A stretch of DNA of 45,707 bases, taken from positions 1 to 45,707 of the forward strand of contig CAMZHY010000001.1 in NCBI GenBank assembly GCA_947307005.1, read 5' to 3'. Positions 38,268-45,707 of the stretch are shown here, one piece after another. Numbering within the stretch: position 1 is the stretch's first letter; every line of letters begins with the position of its first letter. This DNA is from an uncultured Planctomycetaceae bacterium. GTDB lineage: Bacteria; Planctomycetota; Planctomycetia; Pirellulales; Thermoguttaceae. The notes below the pieces were generated by a model, which was not told the origin of the DNA, searched no databases, and saw only the letters and a program-made list of their open reading frames with translations. Made by a program: the position numbers and the translations under genes.

Positions 38268-40913
38268 ATGATCCACATTAGAAAACTTTTATTCTACCTG
38301 TTCCTGTTAGTCGCCTTATCGGCGGCGTCAGTCGTGTCAGTGTTAAAGCTGTCCGACAACGGGATCCCGACAGGGAACGATTACAGACCGGGCGTTAAGA
38401 AGATAGCCGACTCCGTCGCCGAAACGACGGTCGATCCTCTTATCGATCCCAACGTTAGAATTAGCGTCGAGCCGTCTTCTACGACTGTTGAAGGCGCAAT
38501 CGATTCCGAGAGCGACGCGATCGGTATGGAAGCCTTCGGCGATCAGATTCTTGCCGCCGAAAAATTTGCCGACGAGAATACGGCGGATGAAGTCGCGCCG
38601 GTCGATCTTGAGGACGAAACGAATTCCGACTTTGATTTCATCGCCGTTTCCGCCGTACGGACAGCGGAAGACGAAGAGAACGAAGAGATTGTCTTTGAGG
38701 ACAATGAAGTCGCCGACGAAACAGTCTTCGAAGACGTCGTCGACGATGTTGCGAGCGACGCTGTCGAATCGTCTCAAGACGTTTCCTATTCCGAGGGCTT
38801 CGACGGCGACGACGACTGGGTTGTTTTCGACGAGAACGACGAGACAGACGAGGACTTCGAAGATTCTATTGACTTTGTTTTCGACGAAGTTTCCGACGAA
38901 GTTTCTGACGAAGTTTCCGACGAAGTTTCCGACGAAGTTTCCGACGAAGTTTCCGACGAAGTTTCCGACGACGAAACGGAATTGGATACGGATTCGAATG
39001 CGGACTCCGATACGGAAGACGTCGTCAATATGAACGAAACGTTTGTCGTCGATATGAACGCGGACGACGAGATCGTTTTCGATTCCAACGACTTCCCATT
39101 GGAAGATAAGGACGAACTTGAGGACGCTTCGTCCGACGAGATCTCTTTTGACGACGACGATCTGGTCGAAGAGGAAGCCGATTCGACGATCGCTTCTTCC
39201 GCCGACGTTTCTTTTGACGACGTCTTTGAAAGCGACGAGACGAGCGCCGACGTCGCCGAGACTGACGTCGAGACAACCGACGTTTTAGACGAAGACGTTG
39301 TCGCCGAGGAAACGAACGACTCCATTGACGATTTCCTCAGCGCGCTTGAATCGAACGACGTTGAAGACGAGATCGTCTTTGACGACAACGACGTCGATAA
39401 CGAAGAGATTGTTGACGACGTCGAGAACGCGCCGCTTGACGAGGAGATTACCGAGGTCGAATCGGACTCCGTTGGAGAGAATAGCGAAGCGAACGCTCAA
39501 ACGACCGCGCCTGTTGACGACGAGTCGGAGAATGGCGATTCAGAATCGAACGCCGGCAAGGTGTTCTTTAAGACGAAGTCTGCAAAAGACGCGGCGATCG
39601 TCCTTCCAAATATTGACGCTCTCGAGCAAGAGGCGGAATTCTTCAAGGGAACGCTCCAAGCGAAAGACGACGAAGAAGAAAACGCGTCGGGCAGACTTTT
39701 GGAGACCGGCAAGACGGACGACGCTTATACGAGCGAGATCGTTTATGATTCAAACGACGCCTCCGAATCGGACGACGAGACTCCGGACGCCTCGGACGAT
39801 TCGACGACTTGCGCTCCCGCAGATGAAGCCGACGACGCTTCTGACGGCGACGAACAAGAGAAGTCCAACGAACCGGCGGATCCTTGCGGGCCGGTCGTTC
39901 TTTGCCTTGTGAGCGACGACGAGGAGACCGAAGAGGCGGACGCCGTCGCCGAAAAAGTCGAATCTCAATCTTTAGAACAGAATAACAAATACCATCAAGC
40001 CCCGACGACGGTGCGCGTCAGTTCCCAGTCGGTCGCCGACAAGGTTCCCGCAACTCCGACGAATCATCTTCAGGATGAAATCTGGATCATATCGCAAGGG
40101 GGAACGTATTGGCTTTTTGAAAACGGGTCATGGAACCAGAAGGAACCCAAAAGTTTTTTTTCGGGAGACGATCCTAGACGCGTTTCCATTATTTGGGCGC
40201 ACGGGTATCAAACGGACATGAGTTCCGCGTCGCGAAGCGGTTTCAATTTGAAAGCCGTCGTCGACGCCGCCCGCGCGGCGACTGGGGTCGATAGAAAGTA
40301 TCGTCTTGTGATTTGGAAATGGGAGTCGGAGCGCAATAACACGCGATTGAGACTCGACGCGCGCGAGAAAAAAGATTTGGCGTACTATAGCGGGACCAAA
40401 CTTGGCAATTTTGTCGGTCGTTTGAACCCGAAAGACGACGTCGTCTTCATTGGGTTTAGTTTTGGCGCTCTTGTGACGGGCTCCGCGTTACAAACGCTTG
40501 CGACGACGTCGAATCGCTATATGAGCGGTCGCAATAAGACCGCGTTCGCGACGTCCGGCGTTGAATCGGAAACGACGCCCGAAGTTGCGTCGGGCAGAAT
40601 CTCGATCTTGCTGGTGAGCGCCGCGTGCGACCTTGGTTCTTTTAACCAAGGGGGAATCTTTCAAACGGGCGCGACGTTGCCGACTCGAGCGCTGAACGTT
40701 TATAATCCGACCGACTACGCGTTGAAGTTTTATCCGCTTATTTCGGGAACTTCTCAGGCGATTGGAATCGCGCCCCTCATGGGGAACGAATTTGTCAACG
40801 CCGTCGGCGAGACGTTTAACGTCAACGCGAACAGTTATTTGGGCAAGGAACATTCTTTCGACGAGGCGATCGAGTGCGTTCCGTCGACGACGCTGAGCGA
40901 CATGATCTTCTGA
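38268..40913 (+). CDS. large acidic secreted protein with C-terminal alpha/beta-hydrolase domain
   Basis: 881 residues. A signal peptide or membrane helix (about 5-25) is followed by about 550 residues of extremely acidic, Ser-rich, presumably disordered sequence. This includes seven DEVS repeats (about residue 206) and many scattered DE(I/V)VFD(D/S)ND motifs. Residues about 645-881 form an alpha/beta-hydrolase domain: IIWAHGYQTD (oxyanion loop), VVFIGFSFGALVTG with nucleophile S731, an Asp in NPTDYALK, and H864 in GKEHSFDEAI. This suggests a lipase/esterase-like enzyme held away from the cell by a long charged stalk. The acidic region might bind cations or mimic a surface polymer. The ATG is preceded by AGGCG. 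It has a convincing terminator and is monocistronic. Substrate unknown. Confidence 0.85.
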   Translation: MIHIRKLLFYLFLLVALSAASVVSVLKLSDNGIPTGNDYRPGVKKIADSVAETTVDPLIDPNVRISVEPSSTTVEGAIDSESDAIGMEAFGDQILAAEKFADENTADEVAPVDLEDETNSDFDFIAVSAVRTAEDEENEEIVFEDNEVADETVFEDVVDDVASDAVESSQDVSYSEGFDGDDDWVVFDENDETDEDFEDSIDFVFDEVSDEVSDEVSDEVSDEVSDEVSDEVSDDETELDTDSNADSDTEDVVNMNETFVVDMNADDEIVFDSNDFPLEDKDELEDASSDEISFDDDDLVEEEADSTIASSADVSFDDVFESDETSADVAETDVETTDVLDEDVVAEETNDSIDDFLSALESNDVEDEIVFDDNDVDNEEIVDDVENAPLDEEITEVESDSVGENSEANAQTTAPVDDESENGDSESNAGKVFFKTKSAKDAAIVLPNIDALEQEAEFFKGTLQAKDDEEENASGRLLETGKTDDAYTSEIVYDSNDASESDDETPDASDDSTTCAPADEADDASDGDEQEKSNEPADPCGPVVLCLVSDDEETEEADAVAEKVESQSLEQNNKYHQAPTTVRVSSQSVADKVPATPTNHLQDEIWIISQGGTYWLFENGSWNQKEPKSFFSGDDPRRVSIIWAHGYQTDMSSASRSGFNLKAVVDAARAATGVDRKYRLVIWKWESERNNTRLRLDAREKKDLAYYSGTKLGNFVGRLNPKDDVVFIGFSFGALVTGSALQTLATTSNRYMSGRNKTAFATSGVESETTPEVASGRISILLVSAACDLGSFNQGGIFQTGATLPTRALNVYNPTDYALKFYPLISGTSQAIGIAPLMGNEFVNAVGETFNVNANSYLGKEHSFDEAIECVPSTTLSDMIF
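38883..38966 (+). repeat. 12-bp tandem repeat coding DEVS
   Basis: Seven head-to-tail copies of GACGAAGTTTCC (one copy has T as the last base), in frame. Near-identity points to recent slippage, so copy number probably varies between strains. Confidence 0.95.
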
Positions 40914-40963
40914 CGTTAAGTAGGATATCGCTCGCCCCGGTTCCAGTTTCGGGGTCGCAATAG

Positions 40964-41011
40964 CGACAGGGCTTTCGGAGACTCTTCGGTCTTCGGAAGC
41001 CCTGTCGTTTT
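40964..41011 (+). terminator. terminator of the acidic hydrolase gene
   Basis: CGACAGGGCTT (40964-40974) pairs with AAGCCCTGTCG (40997-41007), then TTTTAG. The gene ends 50 bp upstream. Confidence 0.85.
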
Positions 41012-41028
41012 AGTAGGACGCGCCGGGT

Positions 41029-41044
41029 CGTTTCACGTGAAACG
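41029..41044. other. parS site 2 (exact 14-bp core)
   Basis: CGTTTCACGTGAAACG contains the perfect parS core GTTTCACGTGAAAC, the palindrome bound by chromosomal ParB. It is intergenic, between the convergent hydrolase and CPBP genes. Confidence 0.85.
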
Positions 41045-41053
41045 CCCCCGTCT

Positions 41054-42130
41054 TTACGCCGTCTCTTTGAGGACGAGCGTCATGAGCGTAATGAAACTGA
41101 TAAAGTTGAGCGTCATGTGCATTCCTAAGACCGTCGCGAATTCTTTGGAGCGATAGTAGACGATTCCTAGGTACAAAGCGAATACAAAAATGGGGATCGG
41201 GGCGACAATGGCGTCGGGAAAGAACCGTTCGGAGATGATGTTGATTGCCTGTATCACGGGGTAGCCGAGAAGAAGAAAAAAAACGCCGCGGAGCCAGCTT
41301 TTCAGAAATCGTCCCGTTTCTTGAAGGGTCGCCGCGCTGGGTAGTCCAAGATCGGCGGGTTTTATTCCGGCGTAACCGACAAGAAGCGCCAGCCCGACAA
41401 CAAAGGTCGTCAGATTTGAAAGACCGTCGGAGACGAGCGAACGGAATAGTTCGGCAAGAGGCGTTGGATTCTCTGGATCGTCTGGAACGCCTGCGTGAAG
41501 AAGCGCAAATAGGAGCGCGGGAAATAGAATCGCCAGAGCAACCCTGACGAGACGATCGCGCTTTGCGATTCTAGCTACGGCGTGAAACTGTTTTGTTTCG
41601 TCTGGCGACAGTTCCGAAGAAGAAATCGGAACGTCGGGGGCGCCGGGGTTGGGAATCGGTTTATCAACGTCAAAAATTTGCCGCGTTGTTCCTTGAAGAA
41701 CCGCCCGAAAGACAAACTCCTCCGCAAGGGGCGCGAGGCACGCGACCGTCAGAAAAAACAGAGCGGCGACTATTCCAAAATAGGGGGTCGCGCGAGACCT
41801 AATTAGGAGTCGCGCCAAAGGATGTTGCTTCGCAACCTGATCGGGGGCGAAAATGGAGTCGTCATCCGGCGACGTCTCTGGCGAATCGTCGCAGTCCTTC
41901 TCGGCGAGAGTCTCTAAAACGACGTCGGGGGCGGAGGTTGCTTGATTTTCATCTTGATCGACGACGACTGTTTCTTCTTCAAACTTGGGAAAACTGTCCG
42001 CGAGAAAGTAGACGACGCCGCCCGCGATAAAAGGAGAGACGATGAGAAAAAGCGTTAGGATGACGAATCCAAGTCCGAGAGACAGAGAAGGGGTCCGTTC
42101 TTGTAGAGGATAGTAGTTATTGAGAACCAT
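41054..42130 (-). CDS. CPBP-family intramembrane metalloprotease (CAAX protease/Abi)
   Basis: 358 residues. A membrane helix (about 18-42) and an acidic cytoplasmic or periplasmic segment (about 45-95) precede the CPBP domain. Active-site motifs are LAEEFVFRAVLQG (the Glu-Glu-xxx-Arg motif), ALLFALLHAG (the motif 2 His), and GMHMTLNF (motif 3 His and Asn). At least seven membrane helices in total. The family cleaves membrane-embedded peptides or acts in bacteriocin self-immunity; the target here is unknown. The N-terminal acidic arm is an extra. The ribosome site before the ATG at 42130 is weak. Same strand as pgsA, with about 80 bp between. Confidence 0.88.
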   Translation of the reverse strand: MVLNNYYPLQERTPSLSLGLGFVILTLFLIVSPFIAGGVVYFLADSFPKFEEETVVVDQDENQATSAPDVVLETLAEKDCDDSPETSPDDDSIFAPDQVAKQHPLARLLIRSRATPYFGIVAALFFLTVACLAPLAEEFVFRAVLQGTTRQIFDVDKPIPNPGAPDVPISSSELSPDETKQFHAVARIAKRDRLVRVALAILFPALLFALLHAGVPDDPENPTPLAELFRSLVSDGLSNLTTFVVGLALLVGYAGIKPADLGLPSAATLQETGRFLKSWLRGVFFLLLGYPVIQAINIISERFFPDAIVAPIPIFVFALYLGIVYYRSKEFATVLGMHMTLNFISFITLMTLVLKETA

Positions 42131-42210
42131 GGGACGAAGGGATCGAAAAGCCCGGAATGCGGATAGGAACGAATCCGGGCTCTCCTGGGAAACGATCGTA
42201 GGACGGAGTT

Positions 42211-42903
42211 TCAGCTTTTCGCGTCGTCGGCGGCGACGTCAGGCGCGCTTGCTTTAGCTTTTTTGTTCATATTGAGAGCGGCGCGAATGTAAATCCACCC
42301 CGAATAGAGCGTCAAGAAGACAACGACGTAGAAGCAGAGCAAGAACGCAATTTTAAGCGCCATCGGAGCGGCGACTTCTTCTCTAACGTAATATAGAATC
42401 AAAAAGGCGAGCGGAATGTCGACGCACTGAATTCCAGTCTTCCATTTGCCGACCCATTTGGCCGAGAAATCGCCGCCGCTTGATTCGACCATCGATCGCA
42501 GCATCGTGACGAAGAGTTCGCGTAGAATGATCATGACGACCATCCATGTCGCGAGTCCGAGAGGTATTTTGGCCAGCGGACAGCCGCAGGTCGTTGTCGC
42601 GTGGTTGAAGAGATCATGGAGTTCGGGTCTCGAAACGAGACAGACGAACGTTCCGCAAACAAGCGCCTTATCTGCGAACGGATCCATGATACGACCAAAC
42701 TGAGTCTTCTGATTGTATTTTCGCGCCCACCATCCGTCGACGAAGTCGGAGGCGGCGGCGATGATAAAAAGGATAAGACAGGTAATATATAGTTTAAACG
42801 GAAAGATAAAGAAAACAATAAAAGCAAAGACGATCCTCAGCATCGTCAGAATATTGGGGACGTTCCAAAGTTTCGGTTCTGAAACGCGCGCTTGATCGGT
42901 CAT
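42211..42903 (-). CDS. pgsA: CDP-diacylglycerol-glycerol-3-phosphate 3-phosphatidyltransferase
   Basis: 230 residues from the ATG at 42903, chosen because GGAGGAG lies 8 nt upstream; a TTG 27 bp earlier overlaps that site. This inner-membrane enzyme makes phosphatidylglycerol-phosphate from CDP-diacylglycerol and glycerol-3-phosphate. The CDP-alcohol phosphatidyltransferase signature is complete: D53, D56, G57, A60, R61, G70, D74 and D78 in the exact spacing. Six membrane helices are visible. A loop of about 30 residues (SRPELHDLFNHATTTCGCP) between helices 2 and 3 is longer than in E. coli PgsA. PgsA is the best family choice; a related CDP-alcohol transferase is less likely. Only 53 bp separate it from the dehydrogenase stop. 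Confidence 0.9.
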   Translation of the reverse strand: MTDQARVSEPKLWNVPNILTMLRIVFAFIVFFIFPFKLYITCLILFIIAAASDFVDGWWARKYNQKTQFGRIMDPFADKALVCGTFVCLVSRPELHDLFNHATTTCGCPLAKIPLGLATWMVVMIILRELFVTMLRSMVESSGGDFSAKWVGKWKTGIQCVDIPLAFLILYYVREEVAAPMALKIAFLLCFYVVVFLTLYSGWIYIRAALNMNKKAKASAPDVAADDAKS

Positions 42904-42956
42904 GGCTTTGTCTCCTCCTAGAGAACGCAAAATGAAATCGCGGCGAGTGTGAAGCG

Positions 42957-43856
42957 CTAATCGTGAAACGTGTCGAGATCGGAAAGACGAGCGAGCGCTT
43001 GAACGAGCGCCTGAACGCCTTTTCGACTTCCGCCTTGCGCTACAAGCGCGACGTAGAGCTGACGAACGAGCGCAAGGCCGGGAAGGGCGATCTGGAGTTT
43101 TTCCGCATCTTCGAGCGCGAGCCCCATGTCTTTAACAAAATGTTCGACGTAGAAGCCGGGCTGGTAATCTCCTTTGATAATTCGCGGTCCGTAATTGGAA
43201 AGCGACCAACTTCCCGCCGCGCCCGTCGCGACGGACGCGATTGTTTTCTCAAGATCGAGTCCCGCTCTATAAGCGTAAAGAAGCGCTTCGCACACCCCGA
43301 TCATCGTTCCTGCGATGAGAATCTGGTTGGCGAGTTTGGTTCGTTGTCCGGCGCCCGGTTCGCCAACGCGGCGGATATTGGTTCCCAACCGCTCAAACAG
43401 CGGCGTTAGACGCTTCGCCGCTTCTTCGGAGCCGCCAATCATAATGGAAAGCGTTCCATTCCTTGCGCCGACGTCGCCGCCGGAAACGGGCGCGTCGAGC
43501 GCTTCGAAACCGCTGGTCTTCGCGGCGTCGGCAATCTCGACGGCGAGCTCGGGAGAGCTGGTGGACATATCGACGTAAACTTTGCCGTCGGCGTTTCCCT
43601 CCTTCCAAGCGGCGAGGACTCCGCGCGCGCCAAAGAAAACGTCGCGAACGTCTCGAGGGTATCCGACGCACGAAAAGACGACGTCAGTTTGCGCGGCGAC
43701 GTCGGCGGCGGAGTCGCCCCATTTGGCGCCGGCGTCGAGCAACGGTTTTGCCTTTTGAGGCGAACGCGTCGTGACGACGAGGGGATATCCGGCTTCTAAT
43801 AGACGTTTGGCGCATGATCCGCCGATCACGCCCGTTCCAATCCAACCGATGCGCAT
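42957..43856 (-). CDS. beta-hydroxyacid dehydrogenase (3-hydroxyisobutyrate / tartronate-semialdehyde reductase family)
   Basis: A 299-residue NAD(P)-dependent oxidoreductase. The N-terminal Rossmann domain has GWIGTGVIGGS (about 4-14). The substrate motif is DAPVSGGDVGARNGTLSIM (about 120-138), and the catalytic Lys lies in GQRTKLANQ (about 175). The C-terminal helical domain completes the family. Members reduce or oxidise 3-hydroxyisobutyrate, tartronate semialdehyde or similar beta-hydroxyacids. Which one cannot be told from the motifs; the nucleotide-binding loop VTTRSPQK, with Arg-Ser after the second strand, favours NADP. Same strand as pgsA, so co-transcription is possible. No ribosome site stands out. 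Confidence 0.9.
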   Translation of the reverse strand: MRIGWIGTGVIGGSCAKRLLEAGYPLVVTTRSPQKAKPLLDAGAKWGDSAADVAAQTDVVFSCVGYPRDVRDVFFGARGVLAAWKEGNADGKVYVDMSTSSPELAVEIADAAKTSGFEALDAPVSGGDVGARNGTLSIMIGGSEEAAKRLTPLFERLGTNIRRVGEPGAGQRTKLANQILIAGTMIGVCEALLYAYRAGLDLEKTIASVATGAAGSWSLSNYGPRIIKGDYQPGFYVEHFVKDMGLALEDAEKLQIALPGLALVRQLYVALVAQGGSRKGVQALVQALARLSDLDTFHD

Positions 43857-44062
43857 AGCGACAGTATGATTCCTGTTTTAAGGTTGAGCGTCTTGGCGTT
43901 TTCGCGCCAGTCAAAATCGAACTTCATTGTTCAAAAAAAACGGGCGGCGTCAAGTCGGACGCGGCCGCCGCTATCGTTTTATTGAATCGCGGAAATTTTG
44001 TGGGAATTTTTCATTTCGCCCCTTGTCAAAGGGACGGCGAAAGATATACTACTGGCACGCTT

Positions 44063-44147
44063 GCGGGCGTGGCGGAATTGGCAGACGCGTCAGGTTGAGG
44101 GCCTGATGGGAGTTAATCCCGTGGAGGTTCGAGTCCTCTCGCCCGCA
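44063..44147 (+). tRNA. tRNA-Leu (GAG anticodon)
   Basis: 85 nt with a 7-bp acceptor stem GCGGGCG / CGCCCGC (44063-44069, 44140-44146) and discriminator A. The D arm has GGCAGAC, the anticodon stem TCAGG/CCTGA has the loop TTGAGGG (anticodon GAG), a long class II variable arm contains GGGAGTTAATCCC, and the T arm has GGTTCGAGTCC. The 3' CCA is not encoded. It reads CUC and CUU leucine codons. Confidence 0.97.
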
Positions 44148-44154
44148 CTCGTAC

Positions 44155-44189
44155 AGGATCAGGTTGCGACGAGCGCCTGATCCTTTTTT
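44155..44189 (+). terminator. terminator of the tRNA-Leu gene
   Basis: AGGATCAGG (44155-44163) pairs with CCTGATCCT (44176-44184), then a run of T. It begins 8 bp after the tRNA. Confidence 0.9.
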
Positions 44190-44217
44190 ATTTCTTGACC
44201 TTTCTAGGCGCGCGCTA

Positions 44218-44233
44218 CGTTTCACGGGAAACG
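44218..44233. other. parS-like palindrome 3 (one core change)
   Basis: CGTTTCACGGGAAACG matches the parS core GTTTCACGTGAAAC except for one central base. It is intergenic, between the tRNA-Leu terminator and the sialidase-like gene. Confidence 0.6.
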
Positions 44234-44359
44234 TCCAAGTCGTCGGTTTTCTGCTCTGCGGCGCTTGCTTTTTGGGCGCGTTTCCGGGTATGATAAAAAA
44301 GCGACGACGAGAGTCGCCTATATGTTATCAAATAAAAGTTAGTAAAAAAATAAGAGTAT

Positions 44360-45460
44360 ATGAAAAAGATCTTTTTTAGCGCGACTCTGTTTATATTTTC
44401 ATGCGCGATTTGCCTCGCCGCCGACTCCAATTCGACGTCGGCGAACTCGCCCGTAATAACGCGCGAATTTATTTTTGACGACGCGCCTTTTGCGTCGTGT
44501 CACGCGTCGACCGTTGTGGAGACGAACGACGGAACGCTCGTCGCGGCGTGGTTTGGCGGAACGAAAGAGGGCGCTAACGACGTCGCGATATGGTCGTCGT
44601 TTAAGGAAAAGGACTCGGAGAGTTGGAGCGAGCCCAAATTGGTCGGGAACGCGGACGACGAGACTGTTCCCTGCTGGAATCCCGTTCTGTTCCAGCCGAG
44701 CGACGGTCCGACGATGCTTTTCTTCAAACAGGGGCGTGAAATTGCGAAATGGCAAGGCGTTTTGCTTCTGTCTCGCGACGGCGGTCGTACTTGGGGCGAG
44801 CGCCGCGTTTTGCCGGAGTTCTTCATTGGACCTGTTAAAAACAAGCCCGTCGAACTCGCCGACGGGACGATTCTCTGCCCGTCGAGTACGGAACACGACG
44901 GCTGGCGCGTTCATTTTGAGTCGATCCCTGCGCTCGATAAGACATGGTCGCGAACCCAGGCGATTAATACGAAAGAGGAGGGGGGCGCGATCCAGCCGAG
45001 CGTCCTCTTTCATAAAGACGGGCGGCTGCAGGCGATATGTCGCAATCGTAATGGTTTGGGGACTCTTTGGCAAACATGGTCTGACGACGGCGGTCGGACG
45101 TGGAGCAAGCTAACGCCGACGTCTCTTCCGAATCCCTGCAGCGGGACCGACGCCGTCACGCTCCGCGACGGGAGACAGCTTCTCGTCTACAATCATACGA
45201 CGACGCTCACGGGCGGACGCAACATTTTGAACGTCGCGGTGAGCGACGACGGAGTTGTTTGGCGCGCGGTCGGCGTTCTAGAAAACGATAAAGGCGAGTT
45301 TTCGTACCCGGCGGTCGTTCAAAGCAGGGACGGGACGGTTCATATCGCGTATACTTGGAGACGTAAGAAGATCATGCACGTCGCGCTCGATCCGGAGCGA
45401 ATCGTCGGGGGAGAGATTGTCGACGCGAAAACGCTCTTTGTTTCGCCTGTTCTGCGCTAA
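44360..45460 (+). CDS. secreted sialidase-like (BNR repeat) glycan enzyme
   Basis: 366 residues with a signal peptide (1-20). The rest is a beta-propeller of the sialidase/neuraminidase superfamily (BNR_2 type). Asp-box motifs SRDGGRTWGE (about 136) and SDDGGRTWSK (about 241) mark blades. FASCHASTVVETNDGTLVAAWFGG at the start matches the first blade of many planctomycete and Bacteroidetes exo-glycosidase-like proteins. True sialidases have three catalytic Arg and a Tyr/Glu pair; these cannot be assigned safely by eye. It probably acts outside the cytoplasm on sialic acid or another acidic or deoxy sugar of host or algal glycans. The ribosome site is weak (AAGAG). Confidence 0.83.
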   Translation: MKKIFFSATLFIFSCAICLAADSNSTSANSPVITREFIFDDAPFASCHASTVVETNDGTLVAAWFGGTKEGANDVAIWSSFKEKDSESWSEPKLVGNADDETVPCWNPVLFQPSDGPTMLFFKQGREIAKWQGVLLLSRDGGRTWGERRVLPEFFIGPVKNKPVELADGTILCPSSTEHDGWRVHFESIPALDKTWSRTQAINTKEEGGAIQPSVLFHKDGRLQAICRNRNGLGTLWQTWSDDGGRTWSKLTPTSLPNPCSGTDAVTLRDGRQLLVYNHTTTLTGGRNILNVAVSDDGVVWRAVGVLENDKGEFSYPAVVQSRDGTVHIAYTWRRKKIMHVALDPERIVGGEIVDAKTLFVSPVLR

Positions 45461-45610
45461 AGCGCCGCGGCTTCTTGAAAAAAACGCGTTGAGATGGTAA
45501 AATAACGCCGCTTTTCCATTCTTCGCCGAAACGTTAAGCGTTTGAATAGGGAGCGCTTTTACGATTGATTTTCATTGGATTTGCCACATTACGGAAAAAG
45601 AACGACGAAG

Positions 45611-45707
45611 ATGCGTTGTGAAGAACAGTTTTACAAAATTTACGGGCGCGACCCGGAGTCTCGGTCGTTTTGTCCTTATCGGGTCTGTCCCATCGGGGCG
45701 CACGTCG
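45611..45707 (+). CDS. GHMP-type sugar kinase (galactokinase-like), 5' end only
   Basis: 32 codons before the right edge. The sequence FCPYRVCPIGAHV corresponds to the first conserved block of galactokinase-like GHMP kinases (RxxPIGAHxDH in the PxR(V/I)xLIGEH position), which binds the sugar. A sugar-1-phosphate-forming kinase is therefore likely, but galactose, fucose or arabinose cannot be told apart. It follows the sialidase-like gene by 150 bp on the same strand, which fits a small glycan-use cluster. Truncated by the window, so no length comparison is possible. Confidence 0.6.
   Translation, partial: MRCEEQFYKIYGRDPESRSFCPYRVCPIGAHV

Noticed and set aside
38883..38966. Short tandem repeats as a CRISPR-like array
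   Set aside because: The units are 12 bp, contiguous and in frame, coding DEVS; there are no spacers. The 36-bp repeats in the DUF1844 gene are likewise coding and contiguous.

Overview
The window looks like the chromosome of a member of the Planctomycetes (PVC superphylum), probably from a host-associated or glycan-rich niche. The main reasons are a microcompartment locus of the planctomycete-verrucomicrobial (PVM) type, a DUF1844 protein, several secreted proteins of planctomycetal style, a CsrA, and a polysaccharide tyrosine autokinase. Base composition is mixed: G+C-rich genes with many CGN arginine and GAC aspartate codons are separated by sharply A+T-rich spacers. The affiliation is inferred from gene content; no rRNA is present.

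Layout. 1-2.0 kb: an organophosphate:phosphate-antiporter-type transporter, cut by the left edge, and a NagD-like HAD phosphatase, both on the minus strand. 2.3-3.6 kb: ribBA. 3.7-6.6 kb: RNase Y and ribosome recycling factor. 6.8-9.6 kb: a Wzc-like tyrosine autokinase with a tyrosine/glycine tail. 9.6-12.3 kb: mostly A+T-rich spacer around one small secreted protein. 12.3-18.6 kb: a probable minus-strand operon (MazG-like, large membrane protein, ABC ATPase, exported PCMT-like protein, RelA/SpoT-type HD protein). 18.7-21.1 kb: ApbE and the sliding clamp DnaN. 22.0-23.0 kb: a flippase-like membrane protein.

23.4-31.6 kb (plus strand): a microcompartment locus with PduL, two hexameric and three pentameric shell proteins, acetate kinase, CoA-acylating aldehyde dehydrogenase, an RpiB-like protein, a His-rich membrane protein and a class II sugar-phosphate aldolase. 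It ends in a strong terminator. The likely pathway is fuculose/rhamnulose-1-phosphate to dihydroxyacetone phosphate and lactaldehyde. Lactaldehyde is oxidised to an acyl-CoA, then converted to acyl-phosphate and a carboxylate with ATP gain. The aldolase and dehydrogenases are tagged for encapsulation.

31.7-45.7 kb: Xaa-Pro peptidase, a small hypothetical protein with CsrA, a secreted helical protein, 5-formyl-THF cyclo-ligase, a DUF1844 protein with a Cys/His repeat arm, a small lipoprotein, a large acidic protein ending in an alpha/beta-hydrolase domain, a CPBP protease, PgsA, a beta-hydroxyacid dehydrogenase, tRNA-Leu(GAG), a secreted sialidase-like protein, and the start of a GHMP-type kinase.

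Three palindromes matching the ParB site parS exactly or with one core change lie between genes at 35.5, 41.0 and 44.2 kb. With dnaN in the same window, they suggest an origin-proximal region. The points most worth follow-up are these parS sites, and the two uncharacterised members of the microcompartment locus: the RpiB-like protein with altered active-site residues and the His-tailed membrane protein.
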